From positions 1 through 32,228 of the forward strand of contig MAYW01000038.1 in NCBI GenBank assembly GCA_001723765.1: a stretch of 32,228 nt of DNA, in the 5' to 3' direction. This stretch comes from Candidatus Scalindua rubra (GTDB taxonomy: Bacteria; Planctomycetota; Brocadiia; Brocadiales; Scalinduaceae). This document shows, piece after piece, positions 29,519 through 32,228 of the stretch (the stretch's first letter is position 1; the number at the start of each line of letters is the position of its first letter). Under the pieces are notes generated by a model that was not told the DNA's origin, did no database searches, and was given only the letters and a program-made list of their open reading frames with translations. Position numbers and translations under genes: made by a program.

Positions 29519-30493
29519 TTATCTTACAGCAAGTATACCGAACATCCCCATCATCATATGGGAGCCGAAGTGACAATGGACCATCCAGTTTCCCTGCCCG
29601 ACATCTTCACCTGCAATTATATCCAAGGTATACATTGTAAAAGGTCCCAGTGAAACGTTATCAATTAATTCTCCACCACGTTGATTCTTCCATCGATGTC
29701 CATGGATATGGAATGTATGCATTTCTTCAGAATCGGCATTAACCAGGTGGAAACGGACCTTTTCTCCAACCTTTGCATGAAAGACCTCACCCGGGAAGGC
29801 GGTTGTGTCGCCCTGGAAGAATGCTGCCTCTCCAGATTTATCATTAAATGCCTCGAATGTTTTATCACCAATTTTATAAGTAGTAAGGAATACGATGAAT
29901 TCTTTATCTGGAGGTGATTGGGTTCCTTTCGGATCAACTATAATTGGTCCGAAGAGTCCCTTCTCCAGTCCCTTCTCACCTCCGAATTCAAAGGCATGTG
30001 TATGATACACCCATGTGCCCGGCGTACCATCAGTATCCCATTCATACGTACGGCTTTCACCTGGTAATACAATGGTGTTGGGATTACCTGCCAGATGTGC
30101 ACCATCATGCTTGATGGTATATTTTACTCCATGTGGATGAATAGAGGCTGGTACAGAAAGCTTGTTTGTAAAGTGAATCTTTACCTTTGTCCCCTCCTTA
30201 ACATGGATCGTAGGACCTGGTACAGTAGGAGGTTGGTCCTTCAATCCGTAAGCCCAGGCATCAAAGAAGATTCCTGGTCTAATCTCCAGTGGAATTTGCT
30301 TTGCTTCTATCTCAAATTTGACTTCCTCTTTTGATTCGATTTCAGGTGTTTTTACCTGTAAACCTAATTCCCACTCCTCATTACTCTTTGCGATATTGCG
30401 TAGAAGAAGCAATGTTAATACAACAAGCACTGTTGGTAAAGCTATATGTTTCAATTTAGTATGCCATTTGAATATGGATATTGTCATTTTCAT
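29519..30493 (-). CDS. Two-domain multicopper oxidase (small-laccase type)
   Basis: A 324-residue protein with an N-terminal membrane anchor or signal (about residues 17-31). It has all four multicopper oxidase motifs: HPHG (119-122), HTH (164-166), HTFHIHGH (259-266) and HCHFGSHMMMGM (306-317). The Cys-His pair and first His of the second domain form the type 1 site. The remaining His residues form the trinuclear cluster shared between subunits, as in two-domain laccases, which act as trimers. Such enzymes couple oxidation of a substrate or metal to oxygen reduction. Whether oxygen is the acceptor in this organism is open. It begins 16 bp after the encapsulin stop, so the two are co-transcribed. 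The C-terminus shows no encapsulin-targeting extension. Confidence 0.85.
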   Translation of the reverse strand: MKMTISIFKWHTKLKHIALPTVLVVLTLLLLRNIAKSNEEWELGLQVKTPEIESKEEVKFEIEAKQIPLEIRPGIFFDAWAYGLKDQPPTVPGPTIHVKEGTKVKIHFTNKLSVPASIHPHGVKYTIKHDGAHLAGNPNTIVLPGESRTYEWDTDGTPGTWVYHTHAFEFGGEKGLEKGLFGPIIVDPKGTQSPPDKEFIVFLTTYKIGDKTFEAFNDKSGEAAFFQGDTTAFPGEVFHAKVGEKVRFHLVNADSEEMHTFHIHGHRWKNQRGGELIDNVSLGPFTMYTLDIIAGEDVGQGNWMVHCHFGSHMMMGMFGILAVR

Positions 30494-30509
30494 TAATCTT
30501 GGTTCCTTG

Positions 30510-31684
30510 TTACGGTTCTATAGTACAAATAGCCTGAGGGCACTTAATCCTTAATACGGCGCTTTCCCAAACTCTAAAGCGATGGTTGAGGTTTTCAGGG
30601 CCCCAATAAGATACCCTCATATCCTGACCTATAACCAGGTCCATATTGCTCTGATCCATAGCTACAACTATTGCCACGTCACTTTTCAGGACACTGGACT
30701 GAAATACTCCTCCTTTGATAAGTGCTTTAATGCTCTTTATCTCCAGAACACCTGTCTTTTCATATACTCTATGAAGAAGAGCATATAGGTGTGGACTCAT
30801 CACCATGGCATAAGGGCCATAAAATCCAACATCGGTTAACTTTTGTGCGGCCTCTACCACATCCTGGAAGCCGTTACCCAATATTGACCAATCCTTCATG
30901 GGCTGGATATTACGCCCTTCCACATTTGTGAGTCCAGGTATGCCCATCTCGGGTAAACCACTAAATATCATATCGTCTTCCTTCTTTGCACATTGTACAA
31001 CGGCGTTAACCAGGGCGCTGAGGTCTAAGGGCATACAAATGCATCCATGGTGATTATGATTATGGCCTCTATCGTGACTGGGGTAATTATGGTTTTCGCT
31101 ACTATCGTGATCGTGACTGGCAGCTATATCTCTACCATACAGGATAAAATCCTTGTATATCTGGGGTATGTTCAGGATAGCCCTTCTTTGTGTATGGACT
31201 GGTTGCTGTTCTGCTTCTCCCAGCAAATCTATGTTTGCCATGACAGGGGGAAGAAATGTATCCCATGTTACAGATTGAGCACCAGCGCCTATAGGCCCAT
31301 AAACTTTTATGAATTTTCTTCCTACGAGATGCCCCCTTGCCGATCTGGATACGGTACGCTTCATGAGTTCAAGCTGTTCATGCGTTAGAGGAACCTCAAG
31401 GAAGAAGCTGCTCGCATCATTGCTCCCCACATGAATAACATGACCGATACCTTCCGGAGCTACAAAGACCTGAGCCTCATCGGCTTCTAATGCCCCTTCT
31501 GTTTCAGGGACTTCCGCTGCTTCTACCTCGCAGCCTCAGCTTCCCCGACTGAACCGACTACACCATTGCCAAAGGCATAATTCCCTATTCCACCAATAAA
31601 CACTAAACAAGAAACAATAAACGCAAAAACGATGGTTGTCCCCTTAACTACATCTAAAATCTTCTCATTTCTCACAATAATCAT
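30510..31684 (-). pseudogene. Encapsulin shell protein with N-terminal export signal and His-rich insertion, frameshifted
   Basis: The ATG at 31684 follows GGGAGG at ideal spacing and encodes a membrane or signal helix (GTTIVFAFIVSCLVFIGGIG), then an Ala/Glu-rich linker. Near 31528-31535 one base is missing: frame 1 ends in TAG while frame 2 continues EVEAAEVPETEGALEADEAQ into the shell domain. That domain has the HK97-fold encapsulin hallmarks: VPLTHEQLELM, GRKFIKVYGPIGAGAQSV, LDLSALVNAVV, DDMIFSGLPEMGIPGL, GFYGPYAMVMSPHLYALLHR, LIKGGVFQSSVL, LVIGQDMRVSYWG. A ~29-residue insertion (31035-31121) contains nine His and ends HHGCICM, lying where the Thermotoga shell has a short loop after the E-loop. 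Encapsulins form protein nanocompartments. Anammox encapsulins are known to carry N-terminal fusions. No haem motif is present here. Confidence 0.85.
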
Positions 31685-31835
31685 AATCTTGCCTCCCATA
31701 TAAAAAGGTTAGAAATACTTGAGAGAGATTAAGTATATTTATGTAGGATTCGTCACGGGTTGTTCTGAACGAATCACTTTTATATGTTTGTTAGCTTGAC
31801 TATCCTTGTAATGAGAAAACTCCCTGCAATTCGCT

Positions 31836-31865
31836 TATATAATGTTTTTTTCAATAAGAAGTCAA
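31836..31865 (-). promoter_or_regulatory. Candidate promoter of the encapsulin operon
   Basis: On the minus strand TTGACT (31860-31865), an 18-nt A-rich spacer and TATATA (31836-31841). This predicts a leader of about 145 nt before the ATG at 31684. Between them GATTCGT and ACGAATC (about 31748-31776) form a 7-bp inverted repeat. Confidence 0.4.
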
Positions 31866-31885
31866 ATAAAAAATTGTACCAAATG

Positions 31886-32058
31886 CCTAAGTTGAGAGAT
31901 TTATTTGAGGGTTTGTTGTAGCCGAAGGCTTTAGCCTGCGTTTATTATCATCTGGTTGGTTTAATAAAAATCCTTTTAAAAGTACGCAACCTAAAGGTTG
32001 CGCCTACCCGCCTGAAAGTACCGTTCGGTACGGGCGGGCATAAATCTCTCAACTTAGG
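31886..32058. repeat. MITE-like element A, copy 2
   Basis: Perfect 19-bp terminal inverted repeats CCTAAGTTGAGAGATTTAT (31886-31904) and ATAAATCTCTCAACTTAGG (32040-32058). The interior hairpins (ggctttagcc and gcaacctaaaggttgc) match those of copy 1 in reverse orientation, plus an extra gtaccgttcggtac palindrome near 32018-32031. No target duplication is obvious. It lies just upstream of the proposed encapsulin promoter. Confidence 0.7.
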
Positions 32059-32095
32059 TAAGATACTTTTAAAAAGAGAAACCATAAACACCCCT

Positions 32096-32228
32096 TTACT
32101 TAACTTCAGCCATCAAACTTATGGTAAGTTCTATAGAGGGACCCCGAAAAACGCCCGCCTTGCTGTAAGTTCCTTCCACGTGACGTTCTGCCCAATGGCC
32201 AGAACCTTCAATGTAAGTAAAGCTTCCC
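32096..32228 (-). CDS. C-terminal end of an unidentified protein, truncated by the window edge
   Basis: An open frame entering from the right edge encodes GSFTYIEGSGHWAERHVEGT, then YSKAGVFRGPSIELTISLMA, ending EVK with TAA at 32096-32098. The alternating hydrophobic pattern suggests beta strands. The family is not recognisable from 43 residues. It is on the same strand as the encapsulin gene, but a repeat and ~400 bp separate them. Confidence 0.5.
   Translation of the reverse strand, partial: GSFTYIEGSGHWAERHVEGTYSKAGVFRGPSIELTISLMAEVK

Noticed and set aside
28235..30493. Encapsulin-targeting peptide on NirK or the multicopper oxidase
   Set aside because: Both proteins end right at the cupredoxin fold with no extra tail.
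31430..31684. Cytochrome c fusion at the encapsulin N-terminus, as reported for anammox encapsulins
   Set aside because: The extension has no CxxCH motif in either frame. It is a hydrophobic helix and an acidic linker.
1..32228. tRNA or rRNA genes
   Set aside because: No cloverleaf-like or ribosomal segment was recognised on reading the intergenic DNA. A covariance search was not possible here.

Overview
This AT-rich bacterial window carries metal-uptake and iron-homeostasis genes, two-component and c-di-GMP signalling genes, and a copper-enzyme/encapsulin locus, with repeat-dense intergenic DNA between them. The organism is most likely a planctomycete of the anammox order Brocadiales. That rests on an encapsulin next to a copper nitrite reductase and a two-domain multicopper oxidase, and on families I associate with that group (DUF2325, exported CbiX-like proteins, short coiled-coil genes). 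No rRNA or ribosomal protein is present, so Nitrospirota or another anaerobic lineage remains possible.

Layout. 1-3351: a TonB energiser pair (ExbB-like, frameshifted, and DUF3450). 4205-10577: a probable metal-uptake operon read right to left (TonB-dependent receptor, DUF4198, SBP_bac_5 lipoprotein, DUF4198 with an in-frame TAG, frameshifted PepSY-TM protein). 10578-13260: repeats, two candidate small RNA genes, a stand-alone Fur C-terminal domain, and fur with a 27-bp palindrome over its own promoter. 13938-16100: a PAS histidine kinase translationally coupled to an HD-GYP phosphodiesterase that is frameshifted at an A10 tract. 16780-20337: FeoA-FeoB fusion, FeoB-associated Cys-rich peptide, and a FeoA-GGDEF fusion. 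21345-28132: membrane protein with a CbiX fragment, three receiver-domain proteins, DUF2325, a winged-helix protein, a duplicated helical-repeat protein, a 37-residue membrane peptide and an exported four-lobe CbiX-like protein. 28235-31684: encapsulin, multicopper oxidase and NirK. The end of another gene enters at 32096.

Strand pattern. Every conventional gene lies on the minus strand. The only plus-strand protein genes are five copies of two coiled-coil families (A at 3421, 13343, 20549; B at 11572, 16310). Each sits just upstream of, and divergent from, a minus-strand gene: DUF3450, fur, feoB, the mini-Fur and the histidine kinase. All five carry the same promoter design (TTGACT or TTGACA, 17-nt spacer, TGA next to the -10). 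In family A the -10 ends 6 nt before the ATG, which predicts leaderless mRNAs. The paralogues differ in the number of in-frame 21-bp or 33-bp coiled-coil repeats.

Functionally the genes suggest metal import across the outer membrane (receptor, ExbB, DUF3450), periplasmic metal handling (DUF4198, SBP, CbiX-like), ferrous iron import (FeoAB) and iron-responsive control (Fur, mini-Fur, possibly FeoA-GGDEF). The encapsulin operon looks like a copper/nitrogen-oxide module whose shell has an export signal and a His-rich insertion. Six genes are interrupted by a frameshift or stop, and two of the frameshifts lie at A-runs, so assembly indels must be excluded before calling decay.
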